Assembly (NCBI GenBank): GCA_001724275.1
Contig: MEDZ01000018.1
Location: forward strand, 1 to 64,000
Source of the DNA: Gemmatimonadetes bacterium SCN 70-22
Lineage (GTDB): Bacteria > Gemmatimonadota > Gemmatimonadetes > Gemmatimonadales > Gemmatimonadaceae
Direction of reading: 5' to 3'
DNA: 64,000 nucleotides
Shown here: positions 28,410 to 37,113 of the stretch, one piece after another
Layout of the letters: each line of letters opens with the position of its first letter
Numbering within the stretch: position 1 is the stretch's first letter
The notes under the pieces: generated by a model
What the model was told of the DNA's origin: nothing
Databases searched by the model: none
Seen by the model: the letters and a program-made list of their open reading frames with translations, nothing else
Program-made: the position numbers and the translations under genes

Positions 28410-29069
28410 TCAGAACTGGTGCGGGTGCCGTCCCGTGACGCCATCGTAGAGGGCGCGGATCCGCCCCTTCTCCCGCTCCCAGTCCCCCTCGGCGAAGAAC
28501 GCCGGGCCGATGATGACGCGTCGCCGGCGAAAATCGAGCGCGACCGGGACGATCGGGACGTGAGCGCGGTGGGCGATTCGATAGAAGCCGCTCTTCCACT
28601 CCGCCACCTTCTTGCGCGTCCCCTCCGGCGCGATGGCGAGGTACAGCTGCGCGCGCCCGTGGAATTCGTCGGCGTAGACGTCGACGAGTTGTGACGCCGA
28701 GCGGGACTCGCGATGGATCGGGATCCCGCCGAAGTGGCGAAAGAGCACGCCGAACGGCCAGGCGAAGATCGTGTGCTTCCCGAACCAGTTCGTGCGGAGA
28801 TCGAGGGCGAGGTAGGCCCAGAACCCTACGACGAAGTCCCAGTTCGACGTGTGCGGGGCGACGATGATCACCCCCTTGGGACGGTCGGGAAGGTTGCCGA
28901 TGACCTTCCAGCGGAACAGCCGCAGCCCGGTGCGCCCGATGATTCGACCCAGGACGCTCCCCCGGCGCGGGATGGCAGGGGGGAGCTCGGGCAGCCACGG
29001 TGCCCGAGCCCCTTCGCGATCGGCGATGCGGGCGAGTGGCGGGAGGGGCTCGGCGTCGAGGGGGGACAT
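28410..29069 (-). CDS. PlsC-like 1-acylglycerol-3-phosphate acyltransferase family protein
   Basis: A 219-aa acyltransferase. The catalytic HX4D motif is APHTSNWD (about residues 71-78). The glycerol-phosphate-binding region has FGGIPIHRES, and the EGTR block is IAPEGTRKK. It lacks long membrane helices except a weak hydrophobic stretch, like short PlsC homologues acting at the inner-membrane surface. The N-terminal 40 residues are Pro-rich and not part of the core domain. Whether it makes phosphatidic acid or modifies another lipid is open. It lies between infA and the S9 peptidase gene on the same strand. Confidence 0.88.
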   Translation of the reverse strand: MSPLDAEPLPPLARIADREGARAPWLPELPPAIPRRGSVLGRIIGRTGLRLFRWKVIGNLPDRPKGVIIVAPHTSNWDFVVGFWAYLALDLRTNWFGKHTIFAWPFGVLFRHFGGIPIHRESRSASQLVDVYADEFHGRAQLYLAIAPEGTRKKVAEWKSGFYRIAHRAHVPIVPVALDFRRRRVIIGPAFFAEGDWEREKGRIRALYDGVTGRHPHQF

Positions 29070-29138
29070 TCAACCGCCTCCGCGCTCAGGTAACGAGCGG
29101 GGGGACGACGCGTGGCGCGAGCGAGGCGAGCCGGCGGG

Positions 29139-29384
29139 CTAGCCGCCGCTCGGCTGCGCGCGGCTGGTGTTGTAGCGGAAGGTGATCCGCCCGCGCGACA
29201 GGTCGTAGGGCGACACCTCCAGGCGCACCGCATCGCCCGCGAGGATGCGGATCCGATGCTGGCGCAGCTTGCCGCCTAACGTGGCGAGCACGTCGTGCCC
29301 GCCCTGGATCGTGACGCGAAACGTCGCGTTGGGAAGCACTTCCGATACGGTCCCTTCGAGCTCGATCGCTTCCTGCTTGGCCAT
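29139..29384 (-). CDS. infA: translation initiation factor IF-1
   Basis: An 81-aa OB-fold protein that occupies the ribosomal A site during initiation. The core from [20 protein letters not shown] through GRITFRYN is canonical, with the conserved R in KLRQHRIRI. It carries an extra C-terminal tail (TSRAQPSGG) beyond the usual end at about 72 residues. The ATG at 29384 has GAGG 7 nt upstream. It is not in a ribosomal-protein cluster here. A strong intrinsic terminator separates it from the upstream peptidase gene, so it has its own promoter within 29385-29462. Confidence 0.95.
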   Translation of the reverse strand: MAKQEAIELEGTVSEVLPNATFRVTIQGGHDVLATLGGKLRQHRIRILAGDAVRLEVSPYDLSRGRITFRYNTSRAQPSGG

Positions 29385-29462
29385 CAACACCTCGTGCATG
29401 CGGCGGACGGGTCGCGAACGCCACCGAACGGCCGGGCTGGCACTCGTCCGCCTGGTGAACTG

Positions 29463-29489
29463 AAAACGGGCGCGACCGAAGTCGCGCCC
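29463..29489 (-). terminator. intrinsic terminator with UUCG tetraloop
   Basis: On the minus strand a perfect 9-bp stem GGGCGCGAC/GTCGCGCCC is closed by the very stable C(UUCG)G tetraloop and followed by GTTTTC. This is the one clear stem-plus-U-run terminator in the window. It lies about 70 nt past the stop of the M28 peptidase gene and isolates it from infA. Confidence 0.85.
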
Positions 29490-29557
29490 GAAATCGGAAC
29501 ACTTGAAACTGTGGGTGCAAGGCGAGGCGTGCAAGGGAGTCGCCCCCCGGCGGGCGG

Positions 29558-31039
29558 TCAGTGCCCCGTCGGGCGCAGCCGCTCCGGCATGTCGGCGACC
29601 ACGTACGCCATGACGGCCATCGACGCCACGCACATCGCCACCTCGCGCGGATCGAGCTTGTCGACCGTGTCGGCGTCGGTGTGGTGGTACCAGAAGTACT
29701 TCGAATCCTCCACGTTCAGCCCCATCCCCGGCACCCCGAGCGCCATGATCGGGCCGATGTCGGCCCCGCCCCCGCCCTTGGTGATCTTCCCCGCCCCGAT
29801 CGGGTCGAGGAGCTTCCCGATCTCGGAGATCCTGGCAAACGCGGCATCCGGTCCGGTGAACCCGAAGCCAAGGGGCTTGAACACCCCGCCGTCGGACTCG
29901 ATGGCCAGGATGTGGTTGTCGAGCTCTCCCTTGCGTGCGTCGCGGTAGCCGTTCCCGCCGCGCATCCCGTTCTCCTCGTTCGTCCAACCCACCACGCGGA
30001 TCGTCCGCTTGGGGGTCAGCCCCAGCCGCTTGAGGACGCGAAGCGCCTCCCACGCCGCCACGACCCCACCGGCGTCGTCCATCGCCCCGCGTCCCACGTC
30101 CCACGAGTCGATGTGCCCCCCCATCACGATCACCTCGTCGGGGAATTCCGACCCGCGAATCTCCCCCATCACGTTCCGCGACGGCGCATCGGCCAGCGTC
30201 CTCGCCTCCATCGTCAGCTTCACCACGACCTTCTCGCCGCGCTGCACCATGCGCGCAATCATGTCGGCATCCTCCGGGGTGAGGGCCGCGTGGGGGATCT
30301 TCCGTACGTCGGGGTCGTACGACATGGAGCCCGTGTGGGGCGTGCGCATCGAGTAGGGCGTGACCGAGCGGATGAGCGAGGCCAGCGCCCCCGCCTTGGC
30401 CGCCGCGATCGCCCCCTGCCGGCGATAGGCGCCGGTCGTCCCGTAGTCGACCCACGGGAAGTTGAAGAGGACGATCTTCCCCGCCGCCTCGCTCGCGCGC
30501 TTCTCGAGGTCGGCGAACGACGTCGCCACCATCACCTCGGCGGTGATCCCCGAGGCCGGCGTCCCGATGCTTCCCCCCAACCCGAGCATCGGGAGCGGGG
30601 CGCGGCGCGGGAGGATCATCTCCGCCGATTCGTTGCCGCGCACCCAGCGGGGGACCATCACCGGCTCGCCCTTCACGTTCTCCAGTCCGTCCGCCTGCAT
30701 CTGGGCGATGACCCAGTCGATCGCACGCTCGAGCGCCGGCGATCCGCTCAGCCGGTTGCCGTGCGTCTCGGTGAGGAGGGCAATGCGGTCCCAGGCCGAG
30801 CTGTCCTTGATCGCCTCGGCGATGATGCGCTCGGCCACCGAGCGGTAGCGCGAGGCGATCGATTGCGCCTGCAGCGGCGCCGCCGCCAGCAGGGCGGCGC
30901 CGGCCGCGGCGAGCGAGACGAGCGAGACGAGCGAGACGAGCGAGCGTGCCGCGCGGCGCGCGGGCCCGCGCCGCGCCGCGGGAGGCGATGGGACGACGAG
31001 CGGGCGGATGACGCGAGCGAACGGATGGCGAAGGGGCAT
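29558..31039 (-). CDS. exported M28 peptidase (carboxypeptidase Q-like)
   Basis: About 493 aa, exported and zinc-dependent. The zinc site is GGHIDSWD (about 325), [21 protein letters not shown] (about 370), AIESDGG (about 395) and YHHTDADT near the C-terminus (about 455). A PA-type insert spans about 130-280. The arrangement resembles plasma glutamate carboxypeptidase/carboxypeptidase Q. The signal peptide contains an SLV repeat encoded by a 9-bp tandem repeat. The start is uncertain: ATGs at 31039 and 31072 are in frame and neither has a good Shine-Dalgarno sequence. Transcription ends at the intrinsic terminator before infA. Confidence 0.9.
   Translation of the reverse strand: MPLRHPFARVIRPLVVPSPPAARRGPARRAARSLVSLVSLVSLAAAGAALLAAAPLQAQSIASRYRSVAERIIAEAIKDSSAWDRIALLTETHGNRLSGSPALERAIDWVIAQMQADGLENVKGEPVMVPRWVRGNESAEMILPRRAPLPMLGLGGSIGTPASGITAEVMVATSFADLEKRASEAAGKIVLFNFPWVDYGTTGAYRRQGAIAAAKAGALASLIRSVTPYSMRTPHTGSMSYDPDVRKIPHAALTPEDADMIARMVQRGEKVVVKLTMEARTLADAPSRNVMGEIRGSEFPDEVIVMGGHIDSWDVGRGAMDDAGGVVAAWEALRVLKRLGLTPKRTIRVVGWTNEENGMRGGNGYRDARKGELDNHILAIESDGGVFKPLGFGFTGPDAAFARISEIGKLLDPIGAGKITKGGGGADIGPIMALGVPGMGLNVEDSKYFWYHHTDADTVDKLDPREVAMCVASMAVMAYVVADMPERLRPTGH
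30911..30945. repeat. 9-bp tandem repeat inside a signal peptide
   Basis: Four copies of GAGCGAGAC, the last one diverged, encode [11 protein letters not shown] on the minus strand in the hydrophobic core of the M28 peptidase signal peptide. The 9-bp period keeps the reading frame, so copy-number change would only lengthen or shorten the core. Confidence 0.9.
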
Positions 31040-31112
31040 GGGAGGATGGGAGGGGAGGACGATGCGTGGCATCACGGAGGCGCCAGCGGCACGACGCCTG
31101 GCGCGCGGAGGG

Positions 31113-32372
31113 TCAGCGTGGCCGGATGCCATGCTGCTGCAGGATGCGGCGCACCTCGTCGAGCGGGAGCGCCTCCACCGTGCGTGCGTTGCTTCTGACG
31201 GAAGTGGCGGCGAAGAGCGAGTTGTAGATCGCCTCCTCGGTGGCCTCCACGACGGCCTGGAAGAGGGCCGACGTGGCGTCGTTCACCAGCTCCTCGCTCA
31301 CCCGGAACGACGCGGCGCGCGACGTGTCGCGGGGGGCCGGAAGGTGGCGGCGCACGCTGGCGGCGGTCGAGAAGGCGATCACGTAGTCGCCGCTCCCGTT
31401 GGAGGCCGACGAGCCGGTGCGCGAGAGGCCCATGATCGCGCGCGCCGCCAGCCGCTCCAGGTTCCGGTCGAGGAGGGGGGCGTCGGTGGCCACCACCATC
31501 ATGATCGAGCCGTCGCCGCGCTCGCGGTCGACGTCGTCCTTGAAGGCGTAGCGCCCAAGCGCCTCCCCCACTGGCGCCCCCATCACCTGGAGGACGCCGC
31601 CGAAGTTGGACTGCACCAGCACGCCGACCGTGTAGCCGCCTAACGATCGCGGGAGGACACGCGAGCTGGTCCCGATTCCCCCCTTCCATCCGAAGGCAAC
31701 CGTGCCGGCCCCCGCGCCCACCGCCCCTTCGGCCACCGCCCCCGCGCTCGCCCCCTCCAGCGCCGCACGCACGTGCTCGGGACGAATGGGGCGGGAACGG
31801 ATGGCGTTGAGCACGCCATCGTTGGTCTCCCCGACGACCGGGTTGATCGACCCTACCCCCTCCATGCCGGGACGCTTCAGCATCCAGTCCACCATCGCGT
31901 CGGCGGCCTTCCAGACGCACAACGTGCAGGTCAGGAGGATCGGGGTCTCGAGCTCGCCCAGCTCACGGACCTGCGTGACCCCCAGCAGCTTGCCGAACCC
32001 ATTGCCCACGTGGATGGCGGCCGGGACGCGGTCGAGGAACGGGTTCCCGCCGTGCGGGAGGATCGCGGTGACGCCGGTGCGCACCGAGTCTCCCTCGATG
32101 ACGGTCGCCTGCCCCACCCGTACCCCCGCCACGTCGGTGATGGCGTTCAACCCTCCGGGGCGGAAGATCCCGGGGGCCACGCCGAGCTCGCGGGCGCGGG
32201 CGCGGGCGGCGGCGCGCTCCTGGGCCGACGCGGCTCCCGGAAACGCGACCGCGCACGCCGCCAGCGCCAGCGCCATCCCGCGCATCGTTGCACTCGCCAT
32301 CCCGCGCATCGTGGCACTCACCATCCCGCGCGTCGTGGCACACGACAGCCCGCTCGCCATGCTGCGCTCCAT
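31113..32372 (-). CDS. exported P1 family (DmpA-like) aminopeptidase
   Basis: A P1 family peptidase (DmpA/BapA type, Ntn-hydrolase-like fold) of up to 419 aa. The domain starts at ELGVAPGIFRPGGLNAITDV. The family's NGSGDYVIAFST segment (about 323-334) lies where precursors cut themselves before the nucleophilic serine. The signal peptide is ALALAACAVAFPGAASAQ. In-frame ATGs at 32372, 32360, 32324, 32309, 32300, 32285 and 32276 are partly created by a 24-bp tandem repeat, so the true start is unclear; 32285 gives the neatest signal peptide. It probably removes N-terminal residues from peptides or beta-peptides. It lies between the M28 and YpfJ-like peptidase genes, all leftward. Confidence 0.87.
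   Translation of the reverse strand: MERSMASGLSCATTRGMVSATMRGMASATMRGMALALAACAVAFPGAASAQERAAARARARELGVAPGIFRPGGLNAITDVAGVRVGQATVIEGDSVRTGVTAILPHGGNPFLDRVPAAIHVGNGFGKLLGVTQVRELGELETPILLTCTLCVWKAADAMVDWMLKRPGMEGVGSINPVVGETNDGVLNAIRSRPIRPEHVRAALEGASAGAVAEGAVGAGAGTVAFGWKGGIGTSSRVLPRSLGGYTVGVLVQSNFGGVLQVMGAPVGEALGRYAFKDDVDRERGDGSIMMVVATDAPLLDRNLERLAARAIMGLSRTGSSASNGSGDYVIAFSTAASVRRHLPAPRDTSRAASFRVSEELVNDATSALFQAVVEATEEAIYNSLFAATSVRSNARTVEALPLDEVRRILQQHGIRPR
32271..32342. repeat. 24-bp tandem repeat at the P1 peptidase N-terminus
   Basis: Three 24-bp units (32271-32294, 32295-32318 and 32319-32342) with few differences. On the minus strand each encodes an MRGM(A/V)SAT-like octapeptide and brings one or two ATG codons in frame with the signal peptide. 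Confidence 0.92.
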
Positions 32373-32472
32373 TCTGCTCGTCACTCTGCTCGACGTGCCG
32401 CCCGCCCTCCCGCCCCCCGTCGCGCCCGGTGTCCGACGCGCGCGGTGCCGACTCCGGTCGCGCATGGCACGC

Positions 32473-33351
32473 CTAACGTGCAAAGGTGTCGCACGCCGAG
32501 CGATCGGCGCCCCGGAATCCGCGCGTGAACCATTCCATCCGCTGCTCGGAGGAGCCGTGCGTCCACGATTCCGGTGACACGCGCCCGGTGGCCATCCGCT
32601 GTAGCCGGTCGTCGCCGACTGCCGCGGCGGCGGCCAGCCCCTCCTCGGCGTCGCCCGCCTCGAGGATCCCGGCCCGCGCCGCCGACGCCCCCCACATCCC
32701 CGCATAGCAGTCGGCCTGCAGCTCGAGGCGCACCGAGAGCGCGTTGGCCTCCCGCTCCCCCGCGCGCTGCTGGGCACGATGCACCTCCCGGCTCGTCCCC
32801 AGCAGGTTCTGCACGTGGTGCCCGATCTCGTGTGCCAGCACGTATGCCTGGGCAAAGTCCCCCGGGGCCTTGAAGCGCTGGCGCAGCTCGTCGAAGAACG
32901 CGAGGTCGATGTACACCTTCCCGTCACCCGGACAGTAGAAGGGTCCCGTGGCCGACTCCCCGGTCCCGCACGCCGTCGGCGTCACGTCGCGGAAGAGGAC
33001 GAGCTTCGCCTCGCGGTACTCGCGAGCCTCCCTGGCGAAATCGGCGCGCCAGAATGCCTGCGTGGTGTCGAGCACGAACGACACGAACTGCACGAGCGGC
33101 TCCTCGCGCGCATCGCTCACCGGCGCCTGTTCCTGCTGCTCGACCGGGACGCCCTCCGTCCCCCCACCTCCCAGCAGCCCGAGGAAATCCTGCTTGAAGA
33201 CGAGGCTCAGGATGATCAGGACGACGAGCCCGCCGATCCCCAGGCGTCCGCCGCCGAACCCCCCTCCACCCAGGCCACCCCCGCCGCCGCCGGACGACGC
33301 GCCGCGGCGATCCTCGAGATTCCTGCTGCGACCGCCGGGAGTCCACCTCAC
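32473..33351 (-). CDS. YpfJ-like neutral zinc metallopeptidase
   Basis: A 292-aa membrane-anchored metalloprotease-fold protein. The N-terminus RWTPGGRSRNLEDRRG is the family signature. A Gly-rich linker and one transmembrane helix follow (LGIGGLVVLIILSLVF, about 41-56). The catalytic domain has FYCPGDGKVYIDLAFFDEL, the zinc motif VLAHEIGHHVQN (about 165-176) and the downstream LELQADCYAG. The start is GTG at 33351 with GGAG 8 nt upstream. An ATG further upstream would read through the 10-bp repeat region and is rejected. The substrate is unknown. Its stop lies 100 bp upstream of the P1 peptidase start. Confidence 0.9.
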   Translation of the reverse strand: MRWTPGGRSRNLEDRRGASSGGGGGGLGGGGFGGGRLGIGGLVVLIILSLVFKQDFLGLLGGGGTEGVPVEQQEQAPVSDAREEPLVQFVSFVLDTTQAFWRADFAREAREYREAKLVLFRDVTPTACGTGESATGPFYCPGDGKVYIDLAFFDELRQRFKAPGDFAQAYVLAHEIGHHVQNLLGTSREVHRAQQRAGEREANALSVRLELQADCYAGMWGASAARAGILEAGDAEEGLAAAAAVGDDRLQRMATGRVSPESWTHGSSEQRMEWFTRGFRGADRSACDTFAR

Positions 33352-33390
33352 GATTCGTCTCCAGATCGAGGAAGGGTGTGCCCTGCACCT

Positions 33391-33427
33391 GCTCGCACGT
33401 GCTCGCACGTGCTCGCACCTGCTCGCC
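33391..33427. repeat. 10-bp tandem repeat with CACGTG palindromes
   Basis: About 3.7 copies of GCTCGCACGT, creating two GCACGTGC palindromes one helical turn apart. It lies between the aminotransferase stop (33490) and the YpfJ-like start (33351). The 10-bp phasing would put a bound protein on one face of the helix. Confidence 0.85.
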
Positions 33428-33489
33428 CCACCGCCCGATGTGCCGGGAACGGCGGCCGTCGCCGCCCTCGGCGGTCGCTGCGCGGCAGA

Positions 33490-34671
33490 TTACACCGGCG
33501 CGCCCCAACGCGCGAGGAGTCGCCCCGCGCGCGCCGCGGCCTCGGCCAGGCGCGCCGGCGCGACGATGAAGGAGATGCGAAAGTAGCCTTCCCCCCCGGC
33601 GCCGAACCCCGAGCCGGGGAGGACGATCACCCCTTCCTCTTCCATCAATCGGTCGGCGAACGCCTTGCTGGGGATCCCCTCGGGGAGCGGGATCCAGAGA
33701 TACATCGTCGCCTGCGGCGGGGTGACGCTGAATCCCGCGGCGCGGAACGCCTGCACCGCCGCGTCGCGCCGCTCCCGGAAGATGGCGACGTTGGCGGGGA
33801 CGAAGTCGCCCCAGCTCTCGAGAGCCGCCACCCCCGCCGCCTGGATGCCCATGTACGCCCCCGTGTCGACGAACGTCTTCACCTTGGCCAGCGCCCCTGC
33901 AATCTCGAATTTGGCTACCGCCCAGCCGCAACGCCACCCGGTCATGTTGTACGTCTTGGACAGCGAGTGGCACTCGATTGCCACCTCGCGCGCCCCGTCG
34001 ACCTCGAAGATCGACGGCGGGACGTAGCCGTCGAAAGCCAGCTCCGAGTACGCGTTGTCGTAGACCAGCAGGATGTCGTGATCACGGCAGAACCGCACCG
34101 TCCGCTCCAGGTAGTCGCGCGGCGCGATCGCGGTCGTCGGGTTGTTCGGGTAGTTCAGGTACACCACCCGCGTGCGGCGCACCACATCGGCCGGAAGCTC
34201 CGCGAGCTCGACGAGGAAGTCGGTGCGCGGGCGCAACGGATACACGTGCGGGGTCGTGTCGCTCAGCAGCGTCCCGCCCAGGTATGCCTGGTACGCCGGC
34301 TCGGGGATGATGGCCACGTCGCCCGGCCCCGCGAAGGCGAAGGCGATGTGCGCCAGTCCCTCCTTGGAGCCCAGCAGCGGCACCACCTCGGCCATCGGGT
34401 CGAAGCGCGTCCCGAACCGCCGCTCCATCCAGGCCACGATGGCCTCGCGGTAGGGCACGTGCCCCAACCCGAAGCCGTAGCGCCCCAGGGATGGCGTCTC
34501 GGCCGCCTGCTGCAAGGCGCGCACGGCCGCCGGGGGAGGCGCCAGGTCGGCATCCCCGGCCCCGAGGTCGATCACGTCGACCCCCCGCAGCAGCAGCTCG
34601 CGCTTCCGCTGGGGGACGTGGGCCAGGGGATAGACCGGAAACTGCGAGAAGCGGTGCGAGAAGCGAGGCAC
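33490..34671 (-). CDS. class I/II aminotransferase, LL-diaminopimelate aminotransferase-like
   Basis: A 393-aa fold-type I PLP enzyme. The PLP lysine is in SLSKTYNMTGWRCGWA (about 235), with NYPNNPTTA and YDNAYSEL upstream and the substrate-carboxylate Arg in EGYFRISF near the C-terminus. The VDTGAYMGIQ and EEEGVIVLPGSGFG segments resemble DapL-type enzymes that make LL-diaminopimelate for lysine and peptidoglycan synthesis. Alanine or aspartate aminotransferase activity cannot be excluded. The start is GTG (34669-34671) without a clear Shine-Dalgarno sequence. It is the gene following the KdpDE-like pair on the same strand, about 64 bp away. Confidence 0.85.
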   Translation of the reverse strand: MPRFSHRFSQFPVYPLAHVPQRKRELLLRGVDVIDLGAGDADLAPPPAAVRALQQAAETPSLGRYGFGLGHVPYREAIVAWMERRFGTRFDPMAEVVPLLGSKEGLAHIAFAFAGPGDVAIIPEPAYQAYLGGTLLSDTTPHVYPLRPRTDFLVELAELPADVVRRTRVVYLNYPNNPTTAIAPRDYLERTVRFCRDHDILLVYDNAYSELAFDGYVPPSIFEVDGAREVAIECHSLSKTYNMTGWRCGWAVAKFEIAGALAKVKTFVDTGAYMGIQAAGVAALESWGDFVPANVAIFRERRDAAVQAFRAAGFSVTPPQATMYLWIPLPEGIPSKAFADRLMEEEGVIVLPGSGFGAGGEGYFRISFIVAPARLAEAAARAGRLLARWGAPV

Positions 34672-34735
34672 GGGACGCGCGGGGTTGAGGTGGAGGACGT
34701 CCTCAATCTAGCGAACGCCCCCCTGGCTCGAACCC

Positions 34736-36262
34736 TCAGCCGGCGGGCGCCTCCGACTCGTCGAGGACGGCGCCGATCGACGGCTCGGGCGCGGGGAGGG
34801 CGAAGGTGAAGACGCTCCCGCCCCCCGCGCGCGGTGTATAGGTCAATCGCCCGCCCTGCGCCTCCGCCAGCGTCTTCGCCATCGGGAGCCCGAGCCCGGC
34901 CCCGCCCACGTCGTACAGCACGTTCTTCGAGCGGAAGAACGGGATGAAGATGCGCCCCAGGTCTTCATCGGCGACCCCGGGCCCGCGGTCGCACACCTCG
35001 AGCACGAGTTCCCCGTCGCTCCGGTGCGCGACGAGCTCGATCGGCACGTGCGGCGGTGAGTACTTCGCCGCGTTGTCGAGGAGGTTGACGAGAACGCGCA
35101 TCGAGGCCACGAAGTCGAAGCGCCCGACGAGCGGCCCGTCGTCGTCGATCACGATGCGGTGCAGGCGTCGCTCCCCCAGCAAGGGGGCGAGCTGCCGCAC
35201 GGCGGCGCCGACCAGGTCCTCGAGCGTGTTCACGTCCATGTGGACCGTCAGCTCGCCGGCCCGGGCGCGCGAGAGGTCCAGGAGGTCGCCCACCATGCGC
35301 GACAGGCGATCGGCTTCCTCCTCGATCTGGCGCGCCCCCGCATCACCGCGGCGCGCGAGCGATGCCGCGAGCAGCTTGATCGTCGTGAGCGGCGTGCGCA
35401 GGTCGTGGGACACGGAGGCGAGCACCATGTCCTTCATGCGCGCGGCCTCTCGCAGCGCCTCCGCGTGCGCCGCGTCGGCCGCCAGCCGCATGCGATCCAG
35501 CCCGAGCGCCGCATACTGGGCCAGCGCCTGCAGCGTGGCGGCCCTCGTCCCCACGAGCGCCTCGTGGTTCACCCCGTCCACCCGCAACTCGCCGATCCGG
35601 ACGCCGTCCGCCTGCAGCGGGAAGGTCAGTGATTGCAGCTGACCGAGCTCGGTGTCGACCGGGATGGCCGGCGCTCGCGTGGTGACCAGCGCCACTTCCT
35701 CGCCCTCCCCGTCGCCGCCTCCCCGGCTGATCCGGCATCGCTCGGCCCCCAGCAGTTCGCACGTCGCCGCCGCGACCCGCTGCAGCGCCGCCGACTGGCT
35801 TTCGGCGGACAACATCTCCGCCCCCAGGTCGGCCATCCGTTGCACCTCGGTGCTCCGCCGCCGCGCCAGCTCGGCCTCGCGCTTGGCCCGCGCCAGGAGC
35901 CGCGTGGAGACCGCCGCCGTCACGAGGAACGCCACCATGACGGTGATGTCGTGCGGCTTGCCGAGACTGAACGTCCCGAACGGGCGCTGGAAGACGATGT
36001 CGATCGCCACGAAGCCGAGCGTGGCGAGGAAGAACCCGAGCCGTTCACCCCCGAACGAGCTGGCCACGAGCACGAGCAGGAGCATCGGGAGGACGACGTG
36101 GACCTCGTCGACCGTCGCGCGGTGCGGCGCCATGACCGCCACGAAGACGACCATCGCGGCGGTCCACACCAGCCAGGCGAACAGCGGCTCCTCACGAAGT
36201 CGGCGCGCCAGGCGCAGCCATCCGGCCCGGCTCCCCTCCCGTGCCGCGCCCTCGTGGTTCAT
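34736..36262 (-). CDS. KdpD-like sensor histidine kinase lacking the N-terminal KdpD domain
   Basis: A 508-aa inner-membrane sensor kinase. Four membrane helices form a DUF4118 module (about 28-125), followed by a coiled linker and a GAF-like domain (about 145-270). The HisKA domain has the phosphorylated His in SVSHDLRTPLTTIKLL (about 283). The ATPase domain has NLLDNAAKYSPP, CDRGPGVADEDLGRIFIPFF and GGAGLGLPMAK. DUF4118 is the membrane module of KdpD, but the large N-terminal KdpD and USP-like domains are absent, so the signal may not be potassium. The ATG lies 4 nt after the regulator's stop (TGAGGGGATG), indicating translational coupling. No kdpFABC genes are in the window. Confidence 0.9.
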   Translation of the reverse strand: MNHEGAAREGSRAGWLRLARRLREEPLFAWLVWTAAMVVFVAVMAPHRATVDEVHVVLPMLLLVLVASSFGGERLGFFLATLGFVAIDIVFQRPFGTFSLGKPHDITVMVAFLVTAAVSTRLLARAKREAELARRRSTEVQRMADLGAEMLSAESQSAALQRVAAATCELLGAERCRISRGGGDGEGEEVALVTTRAPAIPVDTELGQLQSLTFPLQADGVRIGELRVDGVNHEALVGTRAATLQALAQYAALGLDRMRLAADAAHAEALREAARMKDMVLASVSHDLRTPLTTIKLLAASLARRGDAGARQIEEEADRLSRMVGDLLDLSRARAGELTVHMDVNTLEDLVGAAVRQLAPLLGERRLHRIVIDDDGPLVGRFDFVASMRVLVNLLDNAAKYSPPHVPIELVAHRSDGELVLEVCDRGPGVADEDLGRIFIPFFRSKNVLYDVGGAGLGLPMAKTLAEAQGGRLTYTPRAGGGSVFTFALPAPEPSIGAVLDESEAPAG

Positions 36263-36266
36263 CCCC

Positions 36267-37022
36267 TCACGACAGCGCGCGCGGAATCTCGAAGCGATAC
36301 CCCACGCCGGGTTCGGTCACGATGAGCTGCGGCGCCGAGGGGTCGGGCTCGATCTTCTTGCGCAGCGCGGTGATGAAGACCCGCAGGTACTGTGACGCAT
36401 TGCCATGCGACCGCGCCCAGACGGCGTCGAACAGCTGGCGGTGCGTGAGCGTACGCCCCGCCTGCGTGGCCATGGTCCGTAGCAGTGACCACTCCAGCGG
36501 GGTCAGGTGGATCCGCTCCCCATCCCGGAAGGCACCGCGCCGATGAAAATCGATCTCGATGGCCCCCGCGCGGATGACCGCCGGCAGCTCGTTCTCCGAG
36601 ACGGCCGCCCGACGCAGGTGGGCGCGCACGCGCGCCACCAGCTCCGCCCCCCCGAACGGCTTCGTGAGATAGTCGTCCGCCCCCAGGTCCAGGAGGCGCA
36701 CCTTCTCGGCCTCGGAGTGCCGCGCCGACAAGACCACGATGGGGACCTGGCTCCAGGCCCGCAGTTCGCGGCACACGACGTCGCCCCCGAGGTCCGGGAG
36801 CCCGATGTCGAGGATGACCAGGTCCGGGCTCCGGGACGCGGCGAGGGAAAGCCCCTCCCCGCCCGACGCGGCGGAGATCACTCGCGCCCCTCGCTCCTCC
36901 AGCATCTGGGCAAGTGCCCGCCGGATCTGGGGTTCGTCGTCGATGATGAGGACGAGCGCGTCGATCTGCTCGAGGGGAACCACGAAAAGTTGATGCCCGA
37001 TGGGCGTAGCGGTGGCTGTCAT
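36267..37022 (-). CDS. KdpE-like OmpR-family response regulator
   Basis: A 251-aa two-domain regulator. The receiver domain begins ALVLIIDDEPQIRR, with the phospho-acceptor Asp in LVILDIGLP and the Lys in YLTKPFGGAEL. The C-terminal winged helix has LTPLEWSLLRTMATQAGR and RVFITALRKKIEPDP. The LTPLEW and HGNASQYLRVFI segments are KdpE-like. It is co-transcribed with the DUF4118 sensor kinase that follows. The ATG at 37022 lacks a clear Shine-Dalgarno sequence; a TTG at 37043 is the other in-frame option. The 91-bp upstream gap is locally AT-richer than its surroundings and probably holds the promoter. Confidence 0.92.
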   Translation of the reverse strand: MTATATPIGHQLFVVPLEQIDALVLIIDDEPQIRRALAQMLEERGARVISAASGGEGLSLAASRSPDLVILDIGLPDLGGDVVCRELRAWSQVPIVVLSARHSEAEKVRLLDLGADDYLTKPFGGAELVARVRAHLRRAAVSENELPAVIRAGAIEIDFHRRGAFRDGERIHLTPLEWSLLRTMATQAGRTLTHRQLFDAVWARSHGNASQYLRVFITALRKKIEPDPSAPQLIVTEPGVGYRFEIPRALS

Positions 37023-37113
37023 GACGTTTAGTCTGTCACGCAAATCCTTGCAGCAACATTACACCAAACCGCGACACCCGGCGAGCGCCCCCCCCGGACC
37101 GCCCCGACGCCCC

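Noticed and set aside
28255-29073. In-frame extension joining the S9 peptidase frame to the acyltransferase region
   Set aside because: This part overlaps the PlsC-like gene in another frame and has Arg/Pro-rich composition. The signal peptide at 28254 marks the real start, so there is no fusion.
34672-34735. Terminator between the sensor kinase and the aminotransferase
   Set aside because: Only a weak 6-bp inverted repeat without a U-run was seen, too little to call.
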